From NCBI GenBank assembly GCA_964583605.1, contig CAZOWL010000031.1, positions 1-42,166 on the forward strand: DNA of 42,166 nucleotides, given 5' to 3'. Source of the stretch: CAZOWL01 sp964583605. Lineage in GTDB: Bacteria > Pseudomonadota > Gammaproteobacteria > Chromatiales > Chromatiaceae. Numbering within the stretch: position 1 is the first letter of the stretch; every line of letters begins with the position of its first letter. This document shows, in pieces, positions 1 through 8,588 of the stretch. Made by a program: the position numbers and the translations under genes. A model generated the notes under the pieces. It made no database searches and was not told where the DNA came from. It worked only from the letters and a program-made list of their open reading frames with translations.

Positions 1-53
1 CGAGGCGACATTTCATCGTCCGGGGTGGGTCGGCTCGCCCCATGATCGTTAGC
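1..53 (+). repeat. 53-bp dispersed repeat, copy A
   Basis: First of three copies of the same 53-bp element. It matches the reverse complement of 42029-42081 without gaps (45 of 53 identical by hand count) and 1699-1751 at about 40 of 53. The last 13 bases (positions 41-53, core ATGATCGTTAGC) are the same in all copies. It lies upstream of the FadL-type gene and encodes nothing recognisable. The true left end may lie outside the window. Confidence 0.75.
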
Positions 54-241
54 GGGCTTGTGAGCCAGACCATTAAACCTGCTCGATCTGTCGGATTCCT
101 CACGGAACGAGCAGAAAAGCGATCGAGGTGTCCGCTTACGACTGGCTGCCGGGACCTATCGATCGTAATCTCTGCACCTGCCGGCCGGCGACCCTGCATG
201 GATCCGCCCTGGCCGCGGCCTGTCGAGGAGGGGAGATCCTG

Positions 242-1567
242 ATGCAGACATCTATTTGGTGCCGGGTGCGCCGCGTTGGCTCACTCGGTCTATGGCTTGC
301 CGTCATCGCTTCACCCGGCGTTCAGGCGTCCGGCTTTGCCGTTCCAGAGCTGTCGACGGCAGGCATTGGTATGGCCAATGCGCTGGTCGCCAATGCCGAG
401 GACCCCGGCGCCTTCCCATACAATGCCGCGGCGATGGGCTTCCACGAGGCGTCGAGTCTGTCTATTGGTGGCCTGCTCATCGCTCCAAGCTTCGAGCTCG
501 ATAACGCCAGTGGATCACACGAAAGCCACGGCGCCGATTGGGTCGGGGCGCCGATGGTCCAAGCCGCGGCGAGGATCACTGAGCGGCTGTGGGCCGGATT
601 GGCGATCAACGCACCCTTCGGTCTCGAGACGCGCTGGCGGCCTGGGACCTTTCCCAAGCTGACCGGCATCCGAGTAGCCCCCGCAGGATTCCCCGAGCCC
701 ACGATTCCGCTGAGCCCGCAGCCGCTGCAGAGCAAGCTCGAGGTCATCGCCGTCGCGCCGACGGTGACCTACGCGCTCAACGGGCAGGTGAGCCTCTCAG
801 CCGGCATCGACTACTACTGGGTCAAATCGGCGGTGCTGGATTCCTCGTTGACCGAACTGGATGGCGATGGCACGGGTTGGGGCTTCAATCTTGGGAGCCT
901 GTACCGCCAAGGCCCCTGGAGCTTCGGGGCGGCCTTCCACTCGGCGGCAACGATCGAGGTCGAAGGAAGCTATCAGCCACTCAGTCAGAACCTGGTCCTA
1001 CTGAATCAGCTGGTGCCTGGTCGAGGGCTGCCACCCGCGCAAGACGCGGAGCTCGACCTCCACCTGCCTTGGCGTCTCCAGCTCGGCGCGCGCTATGCCT
1101 TTACGGACGAGCTCGCCGTCGAGCTCGACTGGACACGTACCGGCTGGAGCGAGTTTGACAAGATCACCATCGTCGGGCGGGACTCGGGGGCCGTCATTCA
1201 AGAAGACACGAACAGCTGGTCGGATGCGAGCGCCTATCGTCTCGGTCTCACTTACCAATGGCGGCCGCGCACGCAATTACGACTGGGATACTCGTTCGAC
1301 GAAACCGGCCAAGGAGACGAGCTCTTCAGCGCTCGCATCCCGGATAGCGATCGCCACCTCTTTGGCGTTGGCATCGGGCACGACCTCGGCGAGGGTTGGT
1401 CGCTCGAAGCGGGGTACATGTACGTCAGGTTCAAGGATCGAGATTACCGGTCATCGCGACCCTATGATCCGAGGGAACCGGCGGACATCAATGGCACGGA
1501 CGCCTTGGATGGTGACTATGCGGCCAGCGCGCATCTCGTCGGCCTCGAGGTTCGCAAGACCTTCTGA
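242..1567 (+). CDS. FadL/OmpP1/TodX-type outer-membrane transport protein
   Basis: Predicted 441-residue outer-membrane beta-barrel of the FadL family, which passes long-chain fatty acids or other hydrophobic compounds across the outer membrane. Seen: a signal peptide of about 27 residues ending VQA-S; the family N-terminus SGFAVPELSTAGIGMANA followed by a DPGAFPYNAAAM segment; alternating amphipathic strands to the end; and a terminal Phe (VRKTF) typical of barrels inserted by the BAM machinery. The ATG at 242 is chosen because GAGGAGGGGAG lies just before it and the signal peptide begins there; the frame is open 38 codons further upstream without leader-like sequence. It stands alone on the plus strand, converging on the dsrE2 cluster. 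The substrate cannot be told from sequence. Confidence 0.88.
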   Translation: MQTSIWCRVRRVGSLGLWLAVIASPGVQASGFAVPELSTAGIGMANALVANAEDPGAFPYNAAAMGFHEASSLSIGGLLIAPSFELDNASGSHESHGADWVGAPMVQAAARITERLWAGLAINAPFGLETRWRPGTFPKLTGIRVAPAGFPEPTIPLSPQPLQSKLEVIAVAPTVTYALNGQVSLSAGIDYYWVKSAVLDSSLTELDGDGTGWGFNLGSLYRQGPWSFGAAFHSAATIEVEGSYQPLSQNLVLLNQLVPGRGLPPAQDAELDLHLPWRLQLGARYAFTDELAVELDWTRTGWSEFDKITIVGRDSGAVIQEDTNSWSDASAYRLGLTYQWRPRTQLRLGYSFDETGQGDELFSARIPDSDRHLFGVGIGHDLGEGWSLEAGYMYVRFKDRDYRSSRPYDPREPADINGTDALDGDYAASAHLVGLEVRKTF

Positions 1568-1698
1568 TAAAGGACCGTGCGCGAAACGCGCCGCCGCCTC
1601 GCGATGGCAGCGTGACGATGACATCCGCGAAGGACACGCGCTCCGTCGCCCTCCAGGAGAGAGGTTGGAAGAGGGTTGGGTTGAGCAACGATCAGGGG

Positions 1699-1751
1699 CG
1701 AGCAAGCATCTCACAATACGGGCTGGCTCGACTCGTCCCATGATCGTTAGC
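1699..1751 (+). repeat. 53-bp dispersed repeat, copy B
   Basis: Same orientation as copy A at 1-53 and about 75% identical by eye. The last 15 bases (CCATGATCGTTAGC plus neighbours) are fully conserved, and both plus-strand copies continue with GGG. The more diverged bases lie in the first half. Confidence 0.65.
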
Positions 1752-1801
1752 GGGTACTAGGGTCCAGTGAGGCCCCACCTCCCACCGACGGGTCGTGAAG
1801 G

Positions 1802-1867
1802 TCGAAATCGGGATCGGTATCGGTATCGAGATACGGTGTTATGTGGGAAAAACGATCCCGATTTCGA
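1802..1867. repeat. 15-bp perfect inverted repeat within GATCGG/GATTTCG iterations
   Basis: TCGAAATCGGGATCG at 1802-1816 is the exact reverse complement of 1853-1867, separated by 36 bases. Both arms continue into short degenerate iterations (GGTATCGGTATCGAGATA on the left, CGATGCCGATTTCGAA on the right). The long loop and absence of a T run argue against an ordinary terminator. It could be a bidirectional transcript-end structure between convergent genes or a simple-repeat expansion. Confidence 0.55.
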
Positions 1868-1955
1868 TGCCGATTTCGAACGGGAAGATGCTGCACTGCA
1901 AGGATTTGACGCATCCGCAAAGAGTGGGTGCGCTCAAGTTCTCCAGGGCAACCCC

Positions 1956-2435
1956 TCAAATATAGAGACAGATGTCGCTTTCGCCGGCGAACTCGAAGAA
2001 CGCGGCAGCACCGGCATAGTCGATCCCCTCGATGAACTCGGCGCGATCCATGTCGAAGAGATCGACGGTCATCTGACAAGCGATCAATTTGACCTCGGCC
2101 TCCTGGCAGAGCTCGCGGAGCTCCTCGACACTGGCCACCCCCTTTTTCTTCATCTTCTGTTTCATCATGGCCGTCATGATCGCCTGCATCCCTGGCAACG
2201 CCATGCCGAGCACCGGGAACCATTTGTCCATGCCCATCGGCATCGGCATGCCTGGATTGCCGAGGGGTGTGACCTCGAGGCTTAGCTTCTTCTTTAGCAA
2301 CTGCAGACCATAGAAGGTGAAAAACACCTGCGTCTCGTAGCCTAACGCCGCGGCAGTGGAGGCGAGGATAAAGGGGGGATAGGCCCAATCCAGCGAGCCC
2401 TTGGTGGCGATGATCGCCAGCTTCTTTTGTTCCAT
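1956..2435 (-). CDS. dsrE2: DsrE2-type sulfur-relay protein (DsrE/DsrF/DrsH-like)
   Basis: A 159-residue member of the DsrE2 branch of the DsrE/F/H superfamily, in which conserved cysteines carry or receive persulfide sulfur. Seen: N-terminal strand KLAIIATKGSLDWAYPPFI; a hydrophobic, Met-rich middle (about 64-92) that could associate with the membrane; Cys110, Cys120 (LIACQMT) and Cys156 (DICLYI). From memory, Cys120 and Cys156 are the positions reported for the Allochromatium vinosum protein. AGGAG precedes the ATG. It is the last gene of rhd-tusA-dsrE2 on the minus strand, a cluster implicated in moving sulfane sulfur to TusA and on to the reverse Dsr pathway. Its exact biochemical role is less settled than TusA's. 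Confidence 0.9.
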   Translation of the reverse strand: MEQKKLAIIATKGSLDWAYPPFILASTAAALGYETQVFFTFYGLQLLKKKLSLEVTPLGNPGMPMPMGMDKWFPVLGMALPGMQAIMTAMMKQKMKKKGVASVEELRELCQEAEVKLIACQMTVDLFDMDRAEFIEGIDYAGAAAFFEFAGESDICLYI

Positions 2436-2552
2436 CGGACGCTCCTAGTGAAAACCGGCAATGGAGATCTGGCTGGTCCCAGGCATCGCGTCGCGCTCGG
2501 GAGCGCTTTCCCCGAAGCGGGCGATCCTGATGGCCCGGCTCGGATGGTCTGC

Positions 2553-2783
2553 CTAGGCCTTTTTGATCAGGAAATGGAATTTACCCCCTTCCTCGCGCGA
2601 CTCCATCAGCTCGTGACCGGTCTGCTTCGCGAAGGCATCGAAATCCTTTACTGATCCCGGGTCGGTGGCGATGATGTGGAGAACCTGGCCCGAGGCAAGG
2701 CTCGAGAGGGTCTTCTTCGCGCGCAGGATCGGCAGCGGACAGTTGAGGCCGGATGCGTCCAATTCTTGATCGAATGCCGACAT
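2553..2783 (-). CDS. tusA: TusA sulfur carrier protein
   Basis: A 76-residue cytoplasmic sulfur carrier of the TusA/SirA family. The sulfur-binding CPxP motif is seen as Cys15-Pro-Leu-Pro in the context DASGLNCPLPILRAKK, followed by the compact beta-alpha fold ending in KFHFLIKKA. It takes persulfide sulfur from a rhodanese or cysteine desulfurase and passes it on, to tRNA thiolation in E. coli and to DsrEFH/DsrC in sulfur oxidizers. GGAGG stands four bases before the ATG. It lies between rhd and dsrE2. The 102-base gap upstream includes an AT-rich stretch (about 2805-2845) that could carry an additional promoter; this is a guess. Confidence 0.95.
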   Translation of the reverse strand: MSAFDQELDASGLNCPLPILRAKKTLSSLASGQVLHIIATDPGSVKDFDAFAKQTGHELMESREEGGKFHFLIKKA

Positions 2784-2885
2784 GGGAACCTCCAGGATTC
2801 AGAGAGTAAGAATATTCAAAAAGTCAAAACGTTAGCTTTATAGGCGAATCGCCACGAAAAGGCAAGGATCGGCGAATCGACGACG

Positions 2886-3212
2886 CTAAGCCGCGCGTGG
2901 CGCCTCGATCTCGTAGCCGTGACGCGCCCAAGCGAGGATCCCGCCGCGCAGATTCAGCACGCGATCGAAGCCTTGTTGGACGAGGAATCGGCACGCGTGA
3001 TATGAGCGTGCGCCACTGTGACAATAGAGGACGATGTCCTGGTCCTTGGGCAGCTCGTGCAGCCGCAACGGGATCAGGTGAAGCGGCACCGAGCGGGCCT
3101 TCGGTATGGCGCCCTGACTGAGCTCGGCAGGATTGCGTATATCGATGAGGGGCACATCGGTCCCTTCCGCTAGGCGCTCGCGCAGTGCAAGTGGGCCGAT
3201 CTCGTTTATCAC
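2886..3212 (-). CDS. rhd: Single-domain rhodanese, sulfurtransferase of the tusA cluster
   Basis: A 108-residue cytoplasmic single-domain rhodanese that would form a persulfide on its active-site cysteine and pass sulfur to TusA. Seen: DIRNPAE in the N-terminal half, active-site loop CHSGARS with Cys64, and the final helix GGILAWARHGYEIE. Cys64 is the number I recall for the A. vinosum orthologue, which supports this GTG start even though the ribosome site is weak. First gene of rhd-tusA-dsrE2, divergent from cysG. Confidence 0.92.
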   Translation of the reverse strand: MINEIGPLALRERLAEGTDVPLIDIRNPAELSQGAIPKARSVPLHLIPLRLHELPKDQDIVLYCHSGARSYHACRFLVQQGFDRVLNLRGGILAWARHGYEIEAPRAA

Positions 3213-3328
3213 TTTGGGTCTAGGCGTTAACTGAGCAATTCAGTATATTAATAATTTTTCACGCTCGGCTCAACGCCCTGTCCGAGCGATTCCGCAAAGT
3301 AGAGGCCATCCGGCCGCTGGGTCGAAAC
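3213..3328. promoter_or_regulatory. Divergent promoter region between rhd and cysG
   Basis: The 116 bases between the divergent starts include an AT-rich segment (3241-3260, CAGTATATTAATAATTTTTC), unlike the GC-rich surroundings. Next to it is the palindrome ACTGA-GCAAT-TCAGT at 3230-3244. This fits overlapping promoters with a possible operator, but no clean -35/-10 pair can be assigned to either gene. Confidence 0.4.
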
Positions 3329-4759
3329 ATGGAATACCTGCCGATCTTCCTCGACGTCAAAGATAAGCCCTGCTTGGTGGTTGGCGGCGGCGAGATTGCG
3401 CTGCGCAAGATCACCAGCCTGCGCCGTGCTGGCGCGGCGGTCCGCGTCGTCGCACCCGAGCTGGCGCCGGCCTTGCGCGAGCTCCACCTCCGAGGAGACA
3501 TCATGCACGCGGCGCGCGCGTTTCGCGACAGCGACTTGACGGGTGTCGTCCTTGCGGTCGCGGCAACCGACGACCGCGATGTCAATCATCGCATCGCCGA
3601 GCTGGCGCGGATTGCCGGAGTCCCTGTGAACGTCGTCGACCAGCCTGAAGACTGCAGTTTCCTGATGCCCTCGGTCATCGATCGTTCGCCGGTTGTCGTC
3701 GCCGTCTCGACCGGGACGGCCTCCCCGGTCCTAGCCCGCCTGCTCCGCACTCGTCTCGAGGCGCTGATTCCGGCCGCCTATGGGCGGTTGGCGGAGCTCT
3801 GTGCCAGTTACCGCCCGCGGGTCAAGCAGCGCTTCAAAGAGCAGCGGGAGCGCCGCCGGTTTTGGGACCGAGTCCTCCAGGGGGGCGTCGCGGAACGCGT
3901 CTTCTCCGGCCACCTGAACGAGGCGGAGGCAGCGATGCAGCGGGAGCTCGCCATCGGGGCGGATGCCGGCGCGATGGGCGAGGTCTATCTCGTCGGGGCG
4001 GGGCCAGGAGACCCGGATCTGCTTACGTTCCGCGCGCTACGTCTGATGCAGCAGGCGGATGTCGTTGTCTATGATCGATTGGTGGCCAACTCGGTGCTGG
4101 ATAAGGTGCGGCGTGACGCGCGACGCATCTATGTCGGCAAGGAGCGCGATAATCATGTCATGCGGCAAGAGGAGATCAATCGGCTGCTCGCGGATCTGGC
4201 GAAGCAAGGCCATCGCGTGCTGCGCCTCAAGGGGGGCGACCCCTTCATCTTCGGTCGTGGCGGAGAGGAGATCGATACCCTCGCCGCGGAAGGGATCCCA
4301 TTCCAGGTCATCCCTGGCATCACCGCTGCGTCGGGCTGCGCCAGCTATACCGGGATACCGCTAACACATCGCCACTATGCCCAATCGGTTACCTTCGTCA
4401 CCGGGCACCTCAAGGACAACACGATCAATCTGAATTGGGATCAGTTGGCACAGCCGAATCAGACCCTTGTTTTCTACATGGGCCTCGTCGGCCTGCCCGT
4501 CATCGTCGATCAACTGATCTCGCACGGCGTTCCCCCGACGATGCCGATCGCGCTCATTCAACAAGGCACAACGCACAAGCAGCGCGTCTACTCTGGTACG
4601 CTTGCGGATATCGTCGAGTCGGTTCGCCGTGATCCGCCTCAACCCCCGACGCTGGTCATCGTTGGTGAGGTCGTCAGTCTTCGCGAACGATTCAACTGGT
4701 TCCAGACCCCGCTGCCCGCAGAGCAAGGCGCGTTGGCGGCAATCTTTCCAGACCAATAG
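3329..4759 (+). CDS. cysG: Siroheme synthase CysG (trifunctional)
   Basis: A 476-residue fusion that makes siroheme from uroporphyrinogen III: the C-terminal half methylates at C2 and C7 with SAM, and the N-terminal half oxidises precorrin-2 and inserts iron. Siroheme is the cofactor of sulfite reductases, including reverse-type Dsr. Seen: NAD-binding VVGGGEIALRK (about 17-27); Asp104 in VNVVDQPED, the catalytic position in E. coli CysG; dimerisation segment about 120-210; methyltransferase motifs GAGPGDPDLLT (223-233), GGDPFIFGRGGEE, VIPGITAA and TGIPLTHR. Length is close to the 457 of E. coli. The ribosome site before the ATG is weak. uppP begins 12 bases after the stop, so they are likely cotranscribed. 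Its position opposite the sulfur-relay cluster fits a shared sulfur-metabolism theme. Confidence 0.95.
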   Translation: MEYLPIFLDVKDKPCLVVGGGEIALRKITSLRRAGAAVRVVAPELAPALRELHLRGDIMHAARAFRDSDLTGVVLAVAATDDRDVNHRIAELARIAGVPVNVVDQPEDCSFLMPSVIDRSPVVVAVSTGTASPVLARLLRTRLEALIPAAYGRLAELCASYRPRVKQRFKEQRERRRFWDRVLQGGVAERVFSGHLNEAEAAMQRELAIGADAGAMGEVYLVGAGPGDPDLLTFRALRLMQQADVVVYDRLVANSVLDKVRRDARRIYVGKERDNHVMRQEEINRLLADLAKQGHRVLRLKGGDPFIFGRGGEEIDTLAAEGIPFQVIPGITAASGCASYTGIPLTHRHYAQSVTFVTGHLKDNTINLNWDQLAQPNQTLVFYMGLVGLPVIVDQLISHGVPPTMPIALIQQGTTHKQRVYSGTLADIVESVRRDPPQPPTLVIVGEVVSLRERFNWFQTPLPAEQGALAAIFPDQ

Positions 4760-4771
4760 GCCCGGTTTGCC

Positions 4772-5587
4772 ATGGAGCTTGCACAGATTGCGATCTTGTC
4801 TGGGATTCAGGGTCTGACTGAGTTCCTGCCGATCTCGAGCTCGGGCCATCTGATCTTGGCGCCGCTCGTGTTCGGCTACGCGCTGCAAGGGTTGGCCTTT
4901 GACGTCGCCGTCCACCTTGGGACCCTGGTGGCGGTCATCGGCTATTTCCGCCACGAGCTCCACGCGATGGCTTGGCCGATGCTGGACTCGCTGCGTCGGC
5001 GCAGGCTCGTATCGCGCGACGCGAGACTTGGCTGGATGATCGGGCTCGCGACCCTGCCGGTGGTCGTGCTTGGTCTGCCGCTGAAGGCGCTGCTCGAGTT
5101 GCTGCGCACCGATGACCACCTCATCGCCCTTGTCATTGCGGCCACGACGATCGGCTTCGGCCTGCTCCTTTGGCATGCCGATGCCCGCGGCCGTCGTGCA
5201 CGGGACGAGTACAGTCTGGATTGGCGAGATGCACTCGCGATCGGCCTGATGCAGGCGGTGGCCATCCTGCCTGGTACCTCGCGCTCGGGCATCACGATCA
5301 CGGCTGGGCTATTGCTTGGGTTGACCCGTCAGGCGGCCTCCCGTTTCTCGTTCCTGCTGGCCATTCCGACGATCCTGATGGCCGGTGCGCTCGCGACGCT
5401 TGATCTCCTTGGTGCTCAGGAGCCGGTCGATTGGCTTGCGTTGTGGCTGGGAGCGGCGATCGCCTTCGTCGTCGCCTACCTGACCATCCATTTCTTTCTG
5501 CAGTTTATCGAGCGCATGAGCATGCTCCCCTTCGTGATCTACCGGCTGGTCTTGGGGGTGATGATCCTGATCCTCGTCAATCTCTAG
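4772..5587 (+). CDS. uppP: Undecaprenyl-diphosphatase UppP (BacA)
   Basis: A 271-residue integral membrane phosphatase that converts undecaprenyl diphosphate to the monophosphate carrier for peptidoglycan and other wall polymers; extra copies give bacitracin resistance. Seen: the (E/Q)xxxE motif as Gln13-Gly-Leu-Thr-Glu17, followed by FLPISSSGHL with His26; the second signature PGTSRSGIT at about 167-175; and seven to eight hydrophobic segments. Length matches E. coli (273). It follows cysG by 12 bases. Its last 11 bases overlap the convergent metZ end, leaving no room for a separate terminator. Confidence 0.95.
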   Translation: MELAQIAILSGIQGLTEFLPISSSGHLILAPLVFGYALQGLAFDVAVHLGTLVAVIGYFRHELHAMAWPMLDSLRRRRLVSRDARLGWMIGLATLPVVVLGLPLKALLELLRTDDHLIALVIAATTIGFGLLLWHADARGRRARDEYSLDWRDALAIGLMQAVAILPGTSRSGITITAGLLLGLTRQAASRFSFLLAIPTILMAGALATLDLLGAQEPVDWLALWLGAAIAFVVAYLTIHFFLQFIERMSMLPFVIYRLVLGVMILILVNL

Positions 5588-6800
5588 CGCGCGCACACGC
5601 GTCGAGCCCGAGCGCCAGATCGGCCTGGATATCGGCGAGGTCCTCCAAACCGACCGCGATCCTGACCAGGCCCTCGTTGATGCCGCTCGCGGCGCGCTCT
5701 TCGGGGCTGAGGCGCCCATGCGTCGTGGTTGCAGGGTGCGTGATGGTCGTCTTGGCATCACCGAGATTGGCGGTGATCGAGATCATCCGCAGCGCGTCGA
5801 TTAGGCCCCAGGCGGCGCGGCGCCCGCCCGCGACCTCGAAGGAGACGATGCCTCCCCCACTACGCTGCTGGGTACCGACCAGATGATGCTGAGGGTGATC
5901 CGCACGGCCGGGATAGTAGACCTTCTGGACAACCGACTGCTCGATCAGCCAATCGGCCAAGGCGGCGGCGGCCTGAGAGTGAGCCGCCATCCGCAACGAG
6001 AGGGTTTCCAGGCCCTTGAGGAAGACCCAAGCGTTGAACGGGCTCAGGCTCGGTCCAGCTGTGCGTAATACGCCGAAGACCTCTTCGCCGACCCGCTGCC
6101 GGTCGCCGACGACGGCTCCACCGACGCACCGCCCCTGGCCATCGAGGTACTTGGTGGCGGAATGAACGACCAGATCGGCCCCGAGCGTAAGCGGCTGCTG
6201 AAGGATCGGCGTAGAGAAGCAGTTGTCGATGACGAGGAGGCTCCCGTGACTGCGGGAGAGCTCGGCCAGCGCACGGATGTCGGCCATCTCGGTCAGCGGA
6301 TTGGATGGTGTCTCCAGGTAGAGCAGGCGTGTCCGTGGGGTGATCGCCGCGGCCCAGGCGTCGAGATCGGAAAGGGGCACGTAGTCAGTCAAGATGCCGA
6401 AGCGCGGGAGATACTTGTTGAACAGTACGGTTGTCGTGCCAAATAGGCTGCGTGACGACAGGATCCTGTCGCCAGACTGCAGCAGTGCGAGGCAGATGGC
6501 GAGGATTGCCGCCATGCCGGAGGCTGTGGCGACGCAAGATTCCCCGCCCTCCAGGGCCGCCAGCCGCTCCTCGAACGCACGCACCGTGGGATTGCTGAAA
6601 CGCGAATAGATGTTGCCGGGCTCGTCACCGGCGAAGCGTGCCGCGGCCTCGGCCGCCGAGGCAAAGACATAGCTCGAGGTGGCGAAAATGGGCTCGCTAT
6701 GCTCTGACTCGGTGGTCCGGTGGTGCCCGACCCGGATTGCCCGCGTGGCGAGACCCATTGTGCCTCGGTCGCTCACGTTCGTATCGCGCGTCATTCTCAT
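5577..6800 (-). CDS. metZ: O-succinylhomoserine sulfhydrylase MetZ
   Basis: A 407-residue PLP enzyme of the Cys/Met metabolism family. MetZ joins O-succinylhomoserine with sulfide to make homocysteine directly, a one-step route to methionine. Seen: SRFSNPTVRAFEERLAALEG, Asp192 in IDNCFSTP, the PLP lysine Lys217 in HSATKYLDGQGR, and the C-terminal substrate loop SVGL-like segment RIAVGLEDLADI. Its start overlaps the purF stop as ATGA, the arrangement known from Pseudomonas, which favours MetZ over MetB or MetY. The protein could also start at the second Met (residue 3). Confidence 0.93.
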   Translation of the reverse strand: MRMTRDTNVSDRGTMGLATRAIRVGHHRTTESEHSEPIFATSSYVFASAAEAAARFAGDEPGNIYSRFSNPTVRAFEERLAALEGGESCVATASGMAAILAICLALLQSGDRILSSRSLFGTTTVLFNKYLPRFGILTDYVPLSDLDAWAAAITPRTRLLYLETPSNPLTEMADIRALAELSRSHGSLLVIDNCFSTPILQQPLTLGADLVVHSATKYLDGQGRCVGGAVVGDRQRVGEEVFGVLRTAGPSLSPFNAWVFLKGLETLSLRMAAHSQAAAALADWLIEQSVVQKVYYPGRADHPQHHLVGTQQRSGGGIVSFEVAGGRRAAWGLIDALRMISITANLGDAKTTITHPATTTHGRLSPEERAASGINEGLVRIAVGLEDLADIQADLALGLDACARARD

Positions 6801-8314
6801 CAGGCGCTGTTGTAGAGTCCGATCGTCGCGTCACTGCGGAAGGACCTTACCTCCATGGCCCCGTCGTTGCGGTCCGCGGCGAGCTGGCGCAGATACTCGG
6901 GCGTCACATCCCCGGTCACATACTCGCCGTCGAAGACTGCGGCATCGAATCGGTCTACCGAGCTCTTGCCTCGCTTCTGTACCGCTTCGATCAAGTCCTC
7001 GAGGTCTTGGTAGATCAGCCGGTCGGCCCCGAGCTCGCGGCCGACTTCCTCGTCGCTGCGCCCATGGGCGATGAGCTCACTTGCCGCCGGCATATCGATA
7101 CCATAGACATTGGGGTAGCGAACCGGCGGTGCCGCCGAAGCGAAATACACCTTCTTTGCCCCCGCCTCGCGGGCCATTTGGATGATCTGCTGCGAGGTCG
7201 TCCCGCGGACGATCGAGTCATCGACCAAGAGCACATTCTTCTTCTTGAACTCCAGATCGATCGCGTTGAGCTTTTGCCGAACAGAGCGTTTTCGCACCTT
7301 CTGACCAGGCATAATGAAGGTGCGACCGATGTAACGATTCTTGATGAAGCCTTCTGCATATCCGATATCCAGCGTGTTCGCGAGCTGCAGGGCCGCGGTG
7401 CGGCTGGTATCCGGCACAGGGATCACGACGTCGATATCATGGGCGGGCCACTCGCGCTTGATCTTGGCCGCCAGCTTCCGCCCCATGCGCGAGCGGGCCT
7501 TATGGACCGAGATGTTGTCGATGATCGAATCCGGTCGCGCGAAGTAGACGAATTCGAAGATGCAGGGAGACAAGACCGGGCTGACTGCACACTGGCGACT
7601 GTAGAGGTTGCCATCGACATCGATGAAGACCGCCTCACCCGGCGCAATGTCCGCAATCAAGCGAAAGCCGATGGTGTCGAGGGCGACGCTTTCGGAGGCG
7701 ATCATGTATTCCGTGCCCTTGTCTGTGTCGCGCTTGCCGTAAACGACAGGACGGATCCCGAAAGGGTCACGAAAGCCGCAGATACCGAAACCGGGGATCA
7801 TGATGACGGCGGCGTAGCCGCCACGGCAGCGGCGGTGCACGCCCGCGACGGCGCGGAATATATCCTGCTCGTCGATGCGCAGCTTGCCCTGGATCTGCAG
7901 CTCGTGGGCGAAGACGTTGAGCAGGATTTCTGAGTCAGACTCAGTGTTGATATGCCGCAGGTCTTCGACGAAGAGGTCCCGTTTGAGATCTTCGGCGTTT
8001 GTCAGGTTACCGTTGTGGGCGAGGGCAATGCCGTAAGGCGAGTTGACATAAAATGGCTGAGATTCTGCTGAGTTGCAGGCCCCGGCCGTAGGATAGCGGA
8101 CGTGTCCAAGCCCCATCGCCCCGCGCAACTGGAGCATATGGCGCGTACGGAAGACGTCACGCACCAGGCCGTTGTCCTTGCGCAGGTGCAGCTTCTCTCC
8201 CTCGCAGGTCACTATGCCGGCGGCGTCTTGGCCGCGGTGCTGCAAGACTAGCAGTGCGTCGTAAAGTGACTGATTGACGGGCGTCCTGCCGACGATTCCC
8301 ACGATACCGCACAT
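6800..8314 (-). CDS. purF: Amidophosphoribosyltransferase PurF
   Basis: A 504-residue first enzyme of de novo purine synthesis: PRPP plus glutamine gives phosphoribosylamine. Seen: the Ntn-hydrolase N-terminus MCGIVGIVG, whose Cys2 becomes the catalytic nucleophile after Met removal; QHRGQDAAGI; GHVRYPTAG; and the PRPP loop VLLVDDSIVRGTTS. The start at 8314 is fixed by the catalytic Cys and by GAGGTCATCC before the ATG; the 39 codons open upstream have no homologous character. Overlaps metZ by four bases (ATGA). The 274 bases up to cvpA hold no gene that I can recognise. Confidence 0.97.
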   Translation of the reverse strand: MCGIVGIVGRTPVNQSLYDALLVLQHRGQDAAGIVTCEGEKLHLRKDNGLVRDVFRTRHMLQLRGAMGLGHVRYPTAGACNSAESQPFYVNSPYGIALAHNGNLTNAEDLKRDLFVEDLRHINTESDSEILLNVFAHELQIQGKLRIDEQDIFRAVAGVHRRCRGGYAAVIMIPGFGICGFRDPFGIRPVVYGKRDTDKGTEYMIASESVALDTIGFRLIADIAPGEAVFIDVDGNLYSRQCAVSPVLSPCIFEFVYFARPDSIIDNISVHKARSRMGRKLAAKIKREWPAHDIDVVIPVPDTSRTAALQLANTLDIGYAEGFIKNRYIGRTFIMPGQKVRKRSVRQKLNAIDLEFKKKNVLLVDDSIVRGTTSQQIIQMAREAGAKKVYFASAAPPVRYPNVYGIDMPAASELIAHGRSDEEVGRELGADRLIYQDLEDLIEAVQKRGKSSVDRFDAAVFDGEYVTGDVTPEYLRQLAADRNDGAMEVRSFRSDATIGLYNSA

Positions 8315-8588
8315 GGATGACCTCGTTAACGGAGTCGGCGACACGCCGCCAGCGCGACATGGGGCCGAGGACAATACCTTAGCCGAGCGGTGGAGACAAC
8401 TGCGAGCGCGGCGGATCGAGCGGAAGAACACGGTGATCGCTCAACGAGCCGTGCATCCAGGCGTCAGCGGCTCGCCCTGTCTTGCGATCGCCCGCCATCG
8501 GCCTGCCTAGGAGCTCCGTGAGCGGCGAAAACCGATTTGTGATTGAGTCAAAACTCGTCACGCTTCGTCGGTCTGAGGCGATGCTTCG

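Larger units (their letters stand above)
1568..1955. other. Convergent intergenic region with repeats, no gene
   Basis: This 388-base space lies between the ends of the FadL-type gene (plus) and dsrE2 (minus). It contains the second 53-bp repeat, a 15-bp perfect inverted repeat and a weak imperfect stem around 1910-1935. I see no convincing coding region and no hairpin followed by a T run on either strand. Confidence 0.6.

Noticed and set aside
128..241. N-terminal extension of the FadL-type protein
   Set aside because: The 38 extra residues come before a good ribosome site and a proper signal peptide at 242, and include no leader-like features.
1905..1940. Intrinsic terminator after dsrE2
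   Set aside because: The 7-bp stem is imperfect and no T run follows on the minus strand.
1767..2285. Plus-strand open frame opposite dsrE2
   Set aside because: Low-complexity composition from the GATCGG iterations and the complement of dsrE2; no motif.
6638..7933. Long plus-strand open frame opposite purF
   Set aside because: It spans the metZ-purF junction in antisense and has no recognisable domain; purF and metZ are certain.
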